Source: Ensifer sp. WSM1721
GTDB taxonomy: Bacteria > Pseudomonadota > Alphaproteobacteria > Rhizobiales > Rhizobiaceae
Direction of reading: 5' to 3'
DNA length: 64,000 nt
NCBI RefSeq assembly: GCF_000513895.2
Contig: NZ_CP165782.1
Span: 558,001-622,000 of the forward strand
Shown piece after piece: positions 35,194 to 43,512 of this stretch. The number at the start of each line of letters is the position of its first letter. Within the stretch, counting starts at the first letter, position 1. A model generated the notes under the pieces. It did not search any database. It was not told where the DNA came from and saw only the letters and a list, made by a program, of their open reading frames with translations. The position numbers were made by a program, and so were the translations under genes.

Positions 35194-36093
35194 ATGAGCA
35201 TTAATTGCGAGATCCTTGATCTTCGGGCGTTCTTGAGCGTGGTCGAGCTGGAGAGCTTTCATCGTGCTGCCGATGCGTTGCATCTGTCGCAGCCCGCCCT
35301 GAGCCGCCGGATTCAAAAACTCGAGCAGGCGATTGGAGCGCCCCTACTGGAGCGAACGACCAGGCATGTGTCGGCGACCGCGCTCGGAACAGAACTCATT
35401 CCGCTTGTGCGGCGCATGTTGGAGGAATTCGACGGTTCCTTATTCGCGGTACGCGACGTTGGTACCAATCGAGGCGGATTGGTAACGATCGCATGCCTCC
35501 CTACCGCAGCATTCTACTTCCTGCCGACCGTCATTCGCCAGTTCAACGAGGAGTATCCCAACATTCGCTTTCGTATCCTCGACCTGCCCGCGACCGACGG
35601 CCTCCAAGCCGTGGCACGCGGTGAGGTGGAGTTCGGCATAAATATCATGGGCACGTCGGACCCGGACTTGATCTTCGACCGGCTGGTGGAAGACCCTTTC
35701 GTGCTGGCAGCGCGCAAAGATCACCCGCTTGCGGCCAGGCCATCGGTCGGCTGGGCGGAGCTTGAACCCTATCATCTGATCACCGTTCATCGTTCAAGCG
35801 GCAACAGAACCTTGCTGGACGCGGCCCTGGCTAAATCCAACATCAAGTTGCGGTGGTTCTACGAGGTCACCCATCTGTCCACCTCGCTCGGTTTGGTGGA
35901 GGCCGGTCTCGGAATATCGGTCTTACCACGAATGGCGACCCCGCAGGATGACCATCCGTTCTTGATCACACGCCCGATTGGCGATCCCGAGATATCGCGC
36001 ACCATCGGCGTGGTCCGCCGTCGGGGCGGCACCTTGTCGCCGGCGGCGGAGAGATTTCTTGAGATGCTGATGGGCGCATGGGGGAGTGATTGA
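35194..36093 (+). CDS. LysR-family transcriptional regulator
   Basis: 299 aa. The N-terminal winged helix-turn-helix is ALHLSQPALSRRIQKLEQAI with FHRAADALH before it. The C-terminal substrate-binding domain shows RGEVEFGIN and GLVEAGLGISVLP. It is divergent from the tautomerase/ABC importer operon and presumably activates it in response to the imported compound or a metabolite. Confidence 0.92.
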   Translation: MSINCEILDLRAFLSVVELESFHRAADALHLSQPALSRRIQKLEQAIGAPLLERTTRHVSATALGTELIPLVRRMLEEFDGSLFAVRDVGTNRGGLVTIACLPTAAFYFLPTVIRQFNEEYPNIRFRILDLPATDGLQAVARGEVEFGINIMGTSDPDLIFDRLVEDPFVLAARKDHPLAARPSVGWAELEPYHLITVHRSSGNRTLLDAALAKSNIKLRWFYEVTHLSTSLGLVEAGLGISVLPRMATPQDDHPFLITRPIGDPEISRTIGVVRRRGGTLSPAAERFLEMLMGAWGSD

Positions 36094-36185
36094 AGGGACC
36101 TACCGAATACACGCTCCGATGCCACGTTTACCAGTCCGCAGGCGCAACACTATCAAGCCAATATCGACGTCCACAGAGCTACGTT

Positions 36186-36402
36186 ATGCTATTGGAAGCG
36201 GCCGCGCCTGAGGATATCGAGCTGCTGCTCGAGCGCGAGTCGCCATCGTGCCGCGCAAGCATTGCCGATTACCTCGGCTTACCGAGCCCTCACATGTCCG
36301 AAGGTTGCACCGAAGCGCTCGAGATTCGCTGATCCGTGCCCTGCCGGCTTCAACAGCCTGCGCTCGACGACATTTGAGCGGCAGCGCCGCTTTTCTAAGC
36401 GG
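36186..36402 (+). pseudogene. Frameshifted remnant of a Crp/Fnr-type regulator C-terminus
   Basis: One frame reads EDIELLLERES...ASIADYLGL and stops resembling anything after GGCTTA at about 36280. Shifting frame there continues as LTEPSHVRRLHRSARDSLIR, giving together the IADYLGLTEP...R recognition-helix pattern of Fnr/FixK proteins. A single missing C (GGCTTACC for GGCCTTACC) would restore it. The N-terminal cyclic-nucleotide-like domain is not recognisable. It is followed by AT-rich DNA, consistent with decay in a recombined region. Confidence 0.45.
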
Positions 36403-36531
36403 GATAAGAACTCAACCTGGTGCTGCAGCGCACAATATTTCATCATTATATACTAATGTTCATTTTTTGGGCAGGTCCCTAATCTTACATTTTCTCTTTA
36501 GATTCAACACCATCTAGTGACGGCGCAAAAC
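36403..36531. other. AT-rich stretch upstream of the sigma-54 promoter
   Basis: No gene. The interval 36425-36515 is the most AT-rich run in the window, containing TATATACTAATG and ATTTTTTGG. It could give upstream activator sites or mark a recombination scar. No clear NtrC half-site pair (GCAC...GTGC) was found. Confidence 0.4.
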
Positions 36532-36547
36532 TGGCACGGGCCTTGCT
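36532..36547 (+). promoter_or_regulatory. Sigma-54 (RpoN) promoter
   Basis: TGGCACGGGCCTTGCT matches the -24/-12 consensus TGGCACG-N4-TTGC(A/T) at every defined position with correct spacing. Transcription would begin near 36557, giving a leader of about 170 bases before the nitrate-type binding-protein gene at 36730. RpoN control fits a nitrogen-source transporter. Confidence 0.85.
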
Positions 36548-36729
36548 TTTTCATCAGTGCTTCGATCAACGGCGATTGAAGCGAGCTCAGGCGCCGATAG
36601 CGCCTGCCAAAGACACCGACGTCGCAAGGTCCTTGCCTCCAAGGGGATTCCTCCCAGCCCCAGGAGCGCAATGCCCAGCGGCGTTTTTTTGTCGGCTTCG
36701 ACCGGCCAACACATTGAGGGAACGTGCGC

Positions 36730-38022
36730 ATGACCAAGATTTCGATCGACGGCCTAACCCGTCGCAGCCTGCTGAAGACGACCGCGACGGCCGCCATGGT
36801 CGGCGCAGCCAAGACGCTGTTACCCTCCGGGGCCTTTGCCCAGGGCGCCGGTCCCGAGACCACGAAGGCCGTCCTCGGCTTCATCGCGCTGACCGATTCC
36901 GCCCCGCTCGTCATAGCCAAGGAAAAGGGTTTCTTCGACAAGTACGGCATGACCGAAGTGGAGGTTGTGAAACAGGCCTCGTGGGGCACGACCCGCGACA
37001 ATCTAGTGCTCGGCTCGGCCGGCGCCGGCATCGATGGCGCCCATATCCTGACGCCGATGCCCTATCTCATCTCGACCGGCAAGGTGACGCAAAACAACCA
37101 GCCGCTGCCGATGGTGATCCTCGCGCGCCTCAATCTCGATGCCCAGGCGATCTCGGTCGGCGCTGCTTACGCCGATCTGAAGGTCGGTCTCGACGCGTCG
37201 GTCCTCAAGGAGGCCTTTGCAAAGAAGAAGGCCGAGGGCGCGGCCGCCAAGGTCGCCATGACCTTCCCCGGTGGCACACACGACCTCTGGATCCGCTACT
37301 GGCTCGCCGCCGGCGGCATCGACCCGGATAAGGACGTCGAGACGATCGTCGTGCCGCCGCCGCAGATGGTCGCCAACATGAAGGTCGGCACCATGGATTG
37401 TTTCTGCGTCGGCGAGCCCTGGAACGAGCAGCTCGTCAACCAGAAGATCGGCTACACGGCGGTCAACACCGCAGAGATCTGGGCGAAGCATCCGGAAAAA
37501 TCCTTCGCCATGCGTGCCGACTGGGTCGAGAAGAACCCGCGTGCCGCCAAGGCGCTGGTCATGGCGGTCGAAGAAGCCGCGCAATGGTGCGACGATATGG
37601 CCAACAAGGACGAGCTCGCCAAGACCGTCGGCAAGCGCAGTTGGTTCAACGTGCCGCCGAAGGACATCGTCGACCGGCTGAAGGGCGAGTACGACTATGG
37701 CAACGGCAAGGTCGTCGAGAACAGCCCGCATTTCATGAAGTTCTGGCGCGATTATGCCTCCTACCCCTTCCAGAGCCATGACGCCTGGTTCCTTACCGAG
37801 AACATCCGATGGGGCAAGCTCGCACCGGATACGGACATAAAGGGGCTGATCGCCAAGGTCAACCGAGAGGATATCTGGCGCGAAGCGGCGAAGGAGCTCG
37901 GCGTCACCGACATCCCTGCGTCGACGTCGCGCGGTCCGGAGACCTTCTTCGATGGCAAGGTCTTCGATCCAGAAAATCCGGAGGCGTATCTGAAGAGTCT
38001 GGCGATCAGCCGCATCGCCTGA
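36730..38022 (+). CDS. Nitrate-type ABC transporter binding protein (NrtA/CmpA family)
   Basis: 430 aa. A twin-arginine signal (TRRSLLK at 10-16, hydrophobic run to about 40) implies export of a folded protein. The body matches the CmpA/NrtA family: GFIALTDSAPLVIAKEKGFF, NVPPKDIVDRLKGEYDYG and SHDAWFLTENIRWG. ATG 36730 was chosen over a GTG at 36724 because GAGGG sits at better spacing. First gene of a three-gene operon under a sigma-54 promoter. Members bind nitrate, nitrite, bicarbonate or cyanate; nitrogen-type control favours nitrate or a related N source. Confidence 0.88.
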   Translation: MTKISIDGLTRRSLLKTTATAAMVGAAKTLLPSGAFAQGAGPETTKAVLGFIALTDSAPLVIAKEKGFFDKYGMTEVEVVKQASWGTTRDNLVLGSAGAGIDGAHILTPMPYLISTGKVTQNNQPLPMVILARLNLDAQAISVGAAYADLKVGLDASVLKEAFAKKKAEGAAAKVAMTFPGGTHDLWIRYWLAAGGIDPDKDVETIVVPPPQMVANMKVGTMDCFCVGEPWNEQLVNQKIGYTAVNTAEIWAKHPEKSFAMRADWVEKNPRAAKALVMAVEEAAQWCDDMANKDELAKTVGKRSWFNVPPKDIVDRLKGEYDYGNGKVVENSPHFMKFWRDYASYPFQSHDAWFLTENIRWGKLAPDTDIKGLIAKVNREDIWREAAKELGVTDIPASTSRGPETFFDGKVFDPENPEAYLKSLAISRIA

Positions 38023-38086
38023 TGCCGCAACGGCAGCCGGGTTTCAAAGCCGGCTGCCGTTCGACCCGAACCCTAGGAGGAACGGC

Positions 38087-38980
38087 ATGTCCGTCACCAA
38101 TCTCAAGCTCAAACCGCAGGCGGCGCCGCAGTCTCCCGCTCAGGTCATCGCTCTCGGGCACCTGGGCCGCCCCGGCACCGACAGCCGCCTGTCGCGCTTT
38201 GTCACCCAGACTGTCACCAACCTCTTGCCGCTGCTCGTCACGCTGACGTTCCTCACCCTCGCCTGGCAGCTCATCTGCTCGTCGCCGGAATCGAGCCTGC
38301 CGGCCCCGTCGCGCGTCCTCGAGGAAAGCTGGGAGCTGATCGCCCATCCCTTCTACATCGGTCAGGGTGTTGATCAGGGGCTGTTCTGGCACGTGTTCGC
38401 CAGCCTGCAGCGCGTCGCGCTCGGCTATGCCATGGCTGCGGCGGTCGGCGTCGCGCTTGGGACGCTCGTCGGCCAGAGCGCCCTTGCGATGCGCGGCCTC
38501 GATCCGATCTTCCAGGTGCTGCGCACCGTGCCGCCACTCGCCTGGCTGCCGCTTTCGCTCGCTGCCTTCCAGGACGGCACCCCTTCGGCGATCTTCGTCA
38601 TCTTCATTACGGCGATCTGGCCGATCATCATCAACACCGCCGTCGGCATCCGTAACATTCCGCAGGATTACCAGAACGTTGCCAAGGTATTGCGGCTGAA
38701 CGGCTTTGAATATTTCGGCAAGATCATGCTGCCGGCCGCTGCCCCCTACATCTTCACCGGCCTTAGGATCGGCATCGGCCTCTCCTGGCTGGCGATCGTC
38801 GCCGCCGAAATGCTGATCGGCGGCGTCGGCATCGGCTTCTTCATCTGGGACGCTTGGAACTCGTCGCTGATCAGCGACATCATCGTGGCGCTGATCTATG
38901 TCGGCATCGTCGGCTTCCTCCTCGACCGCCTCATCGCGCTGATCGGTCGCGCCGTTACACGCGGCACAGCAAGCGCCTAA
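38087..38980 (+). CDS. Nitrate-type ABC transporter permease (NrtB family)
   Basis: 297 aa. A hydrophilic N-terminal extension of about 45 residues precedes six membrane helices. The EAA-type loop reads YQNVAKVLRLNGFEYFGKIM, and LLIGGVGIGFFIWDAWN-like sequence follows (LIGGVGIGFFIWDAWNSS), typical of NrtB/CmpB. AGGAGG lies upstream of the ATG. It is 64 bp after the binding-protein gene and 16 bp before the ATPase gene. Confidence 0.9.
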   Translation: MSVTNLKLKPQAAPQSPAQVIALGHLGRPGTDSRLSRFVTQTVTNLLPLLVTLTFLTLAWQLICSSPESSLPAPSRVLEESWELIAHPFYIGQGVDQGLFWHVFASLQRVALGYAMAAAVGVALGTLVGQSALAMRGLDPIFQVLRTVPPLAWLPLSLAAFQDGTPSAIFVIFITAIWPIIINTAVGIRNIPQDYQNVAKVLRLNGFEYFGKIMLPAAAPYIFTGLRIGIGLSWLAIVAAEMLIGGVGIGFFIWDAWNSSLISDIIVALIYVGIVGFLLDRLIALIGRAVTRGTASA

Positions 38981-38996
38981 AGAAAAGGAGGCTTTC

Positions 38997-39797
38997 ATGC
39001 CCAAGAGCTATCTCTCGCTGGAACTCATCGACAAGACCTTCGAACGCGGCGGCACGCGCACCGAAGTTTTGAAGCAGGTCTCCCTTGGTGTCGACAAGGG
39101 CGAGTTCATCTCGATCATCGGCCATTCCGGCTGCGGCAAGTCGACCCTGCTCAACATCGTCGCCGGGTTGACGCAAGCGACAACCGGCGTGGTGCTGCTC
39201 GACGACAAGGTCGTCGACGCGCCGGGACCGGATCGCGCCGTCGTCTTCCAGAACCACTCGCTGCTGCCATGGCTGACGGTCTATGAAAATGTCCGGCTCG
39301 CTGTCGATAAGGTGTTCTCTAAGAGCCGCAGTAAGCAGGAACGCCACGAGTGGACCATGTGCAACCTGGAGCTGGTGCAGATGGCGCATGCCGCCGACAA
39401 GCGCCCTTCGGAGGTCTCCGGCGGCATGAAGCAGCGCGTCGGCATCGCCCGGGCCCTTGCCATGGAACCGAAGGTGCTGCTGCTCGACGAACCCTTCGGG
39501 GCGCTCGACGCACTAACCCGCGCGCATCTGCAGGACCAGGTCATGCAAATCCACGCGACCCTCGGCAATACCGTCCTGATGATCACACATGACGTCGACG
39601 AAGCGGTCCTGCTTTCCGACCGCATCGTGATGATGACCAATGGACCCTCCGCACGAATTGGCGAAATCCTCGATGTGCCGCTCGCCCGTCCGCGCCGGCG
39701 CATTGAGCTCGCCTCCGATCGAACCTACCTGAAGTGTCGCGAAGCGGTGCTGAAGTTCCTCTACGAACGCCACCGCTTCGTCGAAGCTGCAGAGTGA
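38997..39797 (+). CDS. Nitrate-type ABC transporter ATPase (NrtD family)
   Basis: 266 aa. Walker A GHSGCGKST, Q-loop FQNHSLLPWLTVYENV, signature VSGGMKQRVGIARAL, Walker B VLLLDEP and MITHDVDEA are intact. It is the short NrtD/CmpD form without the binding-protein fusion found in NrtC. No nitrate or nitrite reductase gene follows, so assimilation would depend on genes elsewhere. Confidence 0.9.
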   Translation: MPKSYLSLELIDKTFERGGTRTEVLKQVSLGVDKGEFISIIGHSGCGKSTLLNIVAGLTQATTGVVLLDDKVVDAPGPDRAVVFQNHSLLPWLTVYENVRLAVDKVFSKSRSKQERHEWTMCNLELVQMAHAADKRPSEVSGGMKQRVGIARALAMEPKVLLLDEPFGALDALTRAHLQDQVMQIHATLGNTVLMITHDVDEAVLLSDRIVMMTNGPSARIGEILDVPLARPRRRIELASDRTYLKCREAVLKFLYERHRFVEAAE

Positions 39798-40112
39798 TTA
39801 TTCGCGAGCGGAATTCGACCTCAGTAATTTTGAGTATGGAGAAAGCGACCCATTGCGGACGGTAGCCATCGGCCCAGCAATTGCTAAATGCCTGAGGCAA
39901 GTGCCGATATTTGGTGTTTGATGATGGTATAATAGACTCGCTGTCTTAGGCCGTGTGGACGAATTTGATCAAGCATAGGCCTTCGAAAGGACGACGGGCT
40001 TGCCCGGGACTGTCCAGTCAAACCTTGCGAGATGGCGAGGCATCACCGGAATGCCACCGTCGAGGGGCGAGGAGGCACTGGCTGGGCATGGATGGCCACA
40101 TCGGGGTGACCC
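39798..40112. other. Intergenic region before mscS-type gene, candidate promoter
   Basis: 315 bp without a gene. An extended -10 element (TG-N-TATAAT, hexamer 39928-39933) is the best promoter candidate for the mechanosensitive channel gene, with a leader of about 170 bases; no good -35 is seen. The composition is mixed and lower in coding character, consistent with the right edge of the accessory segment. Confidence 0.4.
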
Positions 40113-41192
40113 ATGGAGCGGCGCAACAAGGAACAGGAGAACCTTTCCCGGCTCGAACGGGCCGCGCAACAGACTGCTGATCCAAAAACTATGCAACAGA
40201 AGGCAAAGAAGCCTGAGGAAAAATTTCGCTTCAGCCTCCGCACGGAAGACGTCTGGTGGACGGCTGGCTTCGCTGCCGCAGCCTTGCTGCTTTTTGGCAT
40301 CCAAGTCCTGATCAATTGGCGCTTAGAATGGCTTGACGCGCCTTTGCGCGTTCGCGTGCTGAATTACGTCAGGGGCGGCCTTCTCATTTTCGTTATGCTG
40401 ACCGTAGCGAACATCATCGAAGTCTTTCTCATTGGCCGAATCCCCAATCGTGTTTCGCGTTTCAACCTGAAACGTATCTTTCGATTGCTCGTCGTCGTGG
40501 CCATCGTCTTCGTGGCCATTTCAGTCTTATTTGTGAACTGGTACGCCGCGGTTGTTTCGCTCGGCCTGATTTCACTGATTCTCGGCTTTGCGCTGCAAAT
40601 GCCGATCTCCAGTTTCATCGCGTGGATTTATATTCTGGCCAGGGCGCCTTATCGCGTTGGCGACCGCATTCGCATCGGCGATGCCCATGGCGATGTCATT
40701 GATGTCAGCTATCTCGACACAACGTTGTGGGAATTCGGCGGCGAATATCTTTGGACGGATCATCCGAGCGGACGCATCATCAAGTTTCCGAACTCCACCG
40801 TGTTTGACACGCCGGTCTTCAACTATTCCTGGCCGCTGTTTCCCTATGTCTGGAACGAAATCAAGTTCCAGCTCGCGTATGAAAGCGATCTGGAATTCGT
40901 GGCGCAAACCATGAGGGAGGTCGTGGAAGAGCAGATCGGCGACATCATGAGCCAGAAGGTGAAGGTCTATAAACACATCCTATCGAAAACGCCGGTGGAC
41001 GAACTCGAAGTGAAGGAGCATCCCGTGGTTCATTTTCGCGTCAGTGAAAACACCTGGCTCGAGGCCATCGTGCGTTACCTCGTGCCGCCGAAGGAAGCGG
41101 GGCGCACCAAGACACGCTTGATCAAGGAAATGCTGGCGCGGATGAATGCAAAACCCGATCGCGTGCTGTTTCCGAAGAGCAATTTGAGGTGA
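40113..41192 (+). CDS. MscS-family mechanosensitive ion channel
   Basis: 359 aa. Four membrane helices (about 50-68, 87-107, 125-143, 146-165) precede the MscS beta domain. The pore-lining helix and following loop read LISLILGFALQMPISSFIAW and then RVGDRIRIGDAHGDVIDVSY, the family signature; RIIKFPNSTVF follows. The first 45 residues are charged and cytoplasmic. Such channels open under membrane tension to release solutes after osmotic downshift. It is longer than E. coli MscS (286 aa) because of the N- and C-terminal extensions. Probably a single-gene unit. Confidence 0.88.
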   Translation: MERRNKEQENLSRLERAAQQTADPKTMQQKAKKPEEKFRFSLRTEDVWWTAGFAAAALLLFGIQVLINWRLEWLDAPLRVRVLNYVRGGLLIFVMLTVANIIEVFLIGRIPNRVSRFNLKRIFRLLVVVAIVFVAISVLFVNWYAAVVSLGLISLILGFALQMPISSFIAWIYILARAPYRVGDRIRIGDAHGDVIDVSYLDTTLWEFGGEYLWTDHPSGRIIKFPNSTVFDTPVFNYSWPLFPYVWNEIKFQLAYESDLEFVAQTMREVVEEQIGDIMSQKVKVYKHILSKTPVDELEVKEHPVVHFRVSENTWLEAIVRYLVPPKEAGRTKTRLIKEMLARMNAKPDRVLFPKSNLR

Positions 41193-41270
41193 ATTTCCTC
41201 ACGCCAAGCCGGAAAGGCCACCCCCGCCCGCGTCCCGCAGGCAAGCCACTCGAACCTTGCCAGAAGGGGA

Positions 41271-42518
41271 TCATTTCTCGACAGTCGCCACCGTTTCGAC
41301 ATGCGCCGACCAGAGGAACTGATCGATCGGCGTCACCGATGTGATGCGGTAGCCGGCGGTGACGAGAATCGAGAGATCCCTTGCGAGCGTCACGGGGTTG
41401 CAGGAGACCGCGGCGATCTTCTTCACGCCCGAGCGGGCAAGCTCGTGACATTGCGCCTCGGCGCCGGCGCGGGGCGGGTCGAAGACGACGGCGTCGAAGG
41501 CTTTCAGCTCCTGCGCCATTATCGGTCGGCGGAAGAGGTCGCGCTTTTCCACCGTCACCGGCTTCAGGCCTTGCGTATTGCGCGCGGCGAAGTCCAGCGC
41601 CTTCAAGGCCCTGTCCTCGCCCTCGACGGCATGGACCCGTGCCGTTCGCGCGAGCCTCAGCGCGAAGGTGCCGATACCTGCGAAAAGATCGGCGACGCGT
41701 TTCGCCTTGCCGATGTGGTCGAGCACGAGCCTCGCCATTGCTTCCTCGGCCGGCCGGGTCGCTTGCGTGAAGGCGCCGGGCGGCGGCGAAACCGTCACGC
41801 CGCCGAAGTCTATCATGGGCTTGACGGGTTCGATGATCACCTCGCCGTTGAGGCTGACGCGGGCGATGCCGCGCTCGCTCAGGACAGCCTCGACCGCCGC
41901 GCGTCTTTGCCGATCGTTGAGCTTGATGCCCTCGAAGGCGAGGTCGAGGCCGGTTGCCGTTTCCAGTACGGTGATCCGGAACGGTTCGGCGGTGGAAGCC
42001 ATCACGGAGGCGATCTTGCGGATCGTCGCGAGCCGCGAGACGATGCCCGGGCTCGCGATCGGACACTCGCCGATCGCCACGATATGGTGGCTTTGCGCCT
42101 GATTGTAGCCGAGCAGCAACCCCTTTTCCGTGCGCCGGGCGGTGAAGACGGCGCGCCGCCGCTCGCCGGGTCGCGCGACGATCAGCGGTGCGACTTCCGG
42201 CGTCAGGCCTTTCGACCTTAAGGCGTCGATGACGAGATTGCGCTTGAAGGTGTGGTAGAGCGCGCCGGAGGCGTGCTGCAGCGAACAGCCGCCGCAAGTA
42301 CCATTGACGCCTTCCGGGCCGAAGTGACGGCACGGAGGCTCGACCCGCTCGGGGGAAACCTCCTTCAGCGAGATCAGCGTGCCCTGAGCCTTGTTGACTG
42401 CGAGCGCGACGGTTTCGCCGGGCAGCGTGAATGGCGCGTAGATGGGGCCCGCCTCGGTTTGGGCGATGCCGTCGCCTTGGGCCCCGAGGCGGCTGATGGT
42501 CACGATCTCGGTGCTCAT
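41271..42518 (-). CDS. rlmD: 23S rRNA (uracil-C5)-methyltransferase, RumA/RlmD type
   Basis: 415 aa. An N-terminal TRAM-like domain (about 1-55) is followed by the iron-sulfur cysteines (PPCRHFG, then CGGC), the Rossmann methyltransferase core VADLFAGIGTFAL, motif IV FDPPRAGAEAQ, and the catalytic Cys in AAVSCNPVTLARD. The family methylates U1939 of 23S rRNA or U54 of tRNA; the Fe-S cluster favours RlmD. Start overlaps the tlyA stop by 4 bp, so the two RNA methyltransferases are one operon. Confidence 0.88.
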   Translation of the reverse strand: MSTEIVTISRLGAQGDGIAQTEAGPIYAPFTLPGETVALAVNKAQGTLISLKEVSPERVEPPCRHFGPEGVNGTCGGCSLQHASGALYHTFKRNLVIDALRSKGLTPEVAPLIVARPGERRRAVFTARRTEKGLLLGYNQAQSHHIVAIGECPIASPGIVSRLATIRKIASVMASTAEPFRITVLETATGLDLAFEGIKLNDRQRRAAVEAVLSERGIARVSLNGEVIIEPVKPMIDFGGVTVSPPPGAFTQATRPAEEAMARLVLDHIGKAKRVADLFAGIGTFALRLARTARVHAVEGEDRALKALDFAARNTQGLKPVTVEKRDLFRRPIMAQELKAFDAVVFDPPRAGAEAQCHELARSGVKKIAAVSCNPVTLARDLSILVTAGYRITSVTPIDQFLWSAHVETVATVEK

Positions 42519-43270
42519 GGCTTCCGCCCCGCGAGAAGAAATTCCCTGTTGCCGTCACCGCCTGCAATGGGCGAGGGGACGAGGCCGAGGCTTTGCCAGC
42601 CCATGTCCTCGACGAGCCAGCGTTCGAGTTCGGCCGCGACGGCCGGCGCGCTCTCCGGGTCCTTGAGCAGCCCCGCCTTGCTGATCGCATCCCGTCCCGC
42701 TTCGAATTGCGGTTTGACGAGCAGGATCGCGCGCGCCCCGGGTTCGGCCATCGCAAGCGCCGGCGGCAACGCCAGTTTCAGCGAGATGAAGGAGACATCG
42801 GACACGATCAACGTGATGGAGCGATTGCCGATGTCCTCGGGAGCCAAGGACCTGGCGTTCAGCCCCTCGATATTCGTGACGCGCCGGTCCTCGGCGATGC
42901 GCGGGTGCATCTGTCCGTGGCCGACATCAATGGCGACCACGTGCGCGGCGCCGCGCTTGAGAAGCACTTCCGTGAAACCGCCCGTCGAAGCCCCGACGTC
43001 GAGGCAGGCCTCACCTGCCGGGTCGAAGCCGAAATGGTCGAGCGCTGCCGCAAGCTTCAAGGCCGCACGAGAGACATAGGCCTGCGCCGGATCATCGATG
43101 GTGATCGTCACGTCTTCGGCGACGGCAGCAGCGGGCTTGGTCACGGTCCGGCCGTCGACCTTGACGGTGCCACGCTGGATCGCGTCACGCGCGCGGGCAC
43201 GGCTGGCCACCAATGCCTTGTTCAGGAGCAATTGATCGAGGCGGATCATCATCTGCTTTTCGTTGGACAT
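42515..43270 (-). CDS. tlyA: TlyA-family rRNA 2'-O-methyltransferase
   Basis: 251 aa. The N-terminal S4 RNA-binding domain (RLDQLLLNKALVASRARARD) and the FtsJ-like methyltransferase domain with CLDVGASTGGFTEVLLKRGA and VSFISLKLALP are both present. TlyA methylates cytidines of 16S/23S rRNA (capreomycin sensitivity in mycobacteria); the older name hemolysin A is misleading. It leads the tlyA-rlmD operon. Confidence 0.93.
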   Translation of the reverse strand: MSNEKQMMIRLDQLLLNKALVASRARARDAIQRGTVKVDGRTVTKPAAAVAEDVTITIDDPAQAYVSRAALKLAAALDHFGFDPAGEACLDVGASTGGFTEVLLKRGAAHVVAIDVGHGQMHPRIAEDRRVTNIEGLNARSLAPEDIGNRSITLIVSDVSFISLKLALPPALAMAEPGARAILLVKPQFEAGRDAISKAGLLKDPESAPAVAAELERWLVEDMGWQSLGLVPSPIAGGDGNREFLLAGRKP

Positions 43271-43512
43271 GGTTCGTCATCGCGCGTCGGGCGGCGCATT
43301 GCAAGGGAGCCGCATGGCTGCCCGTGAATTAAGCGAAATTAAATCAAAGGCTGCGATCGTCCGACCGCTGGCAAAGCCTTCCAGACGAACCATGATCGGT
43401 TCCGTTTCTCTGCCATACCCAATGTCTCTCGCGCCAACCGAAGCGGCCGGCCCTCCCACGGCGCCGATCCGATTCGCGTGTCTGCATCCATTCCCGAAGC
43501 AGGGTCCCTCCC

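Noticed and set aside
36411..36436. NtrC binding site upstream of the sigma-54 promoter
   Set aside because: A GTGC...GCAC dyad exists at 36420-36432, but the half-sites are in the wrong order for the NtrC consensus GCAC...GTGC.
39940..40112. Possible insertion-sequence remnant
   Set aside because: Some words looked like rhizobial transposase sequence, but no frame, inverted ends or target duplication could be shown.
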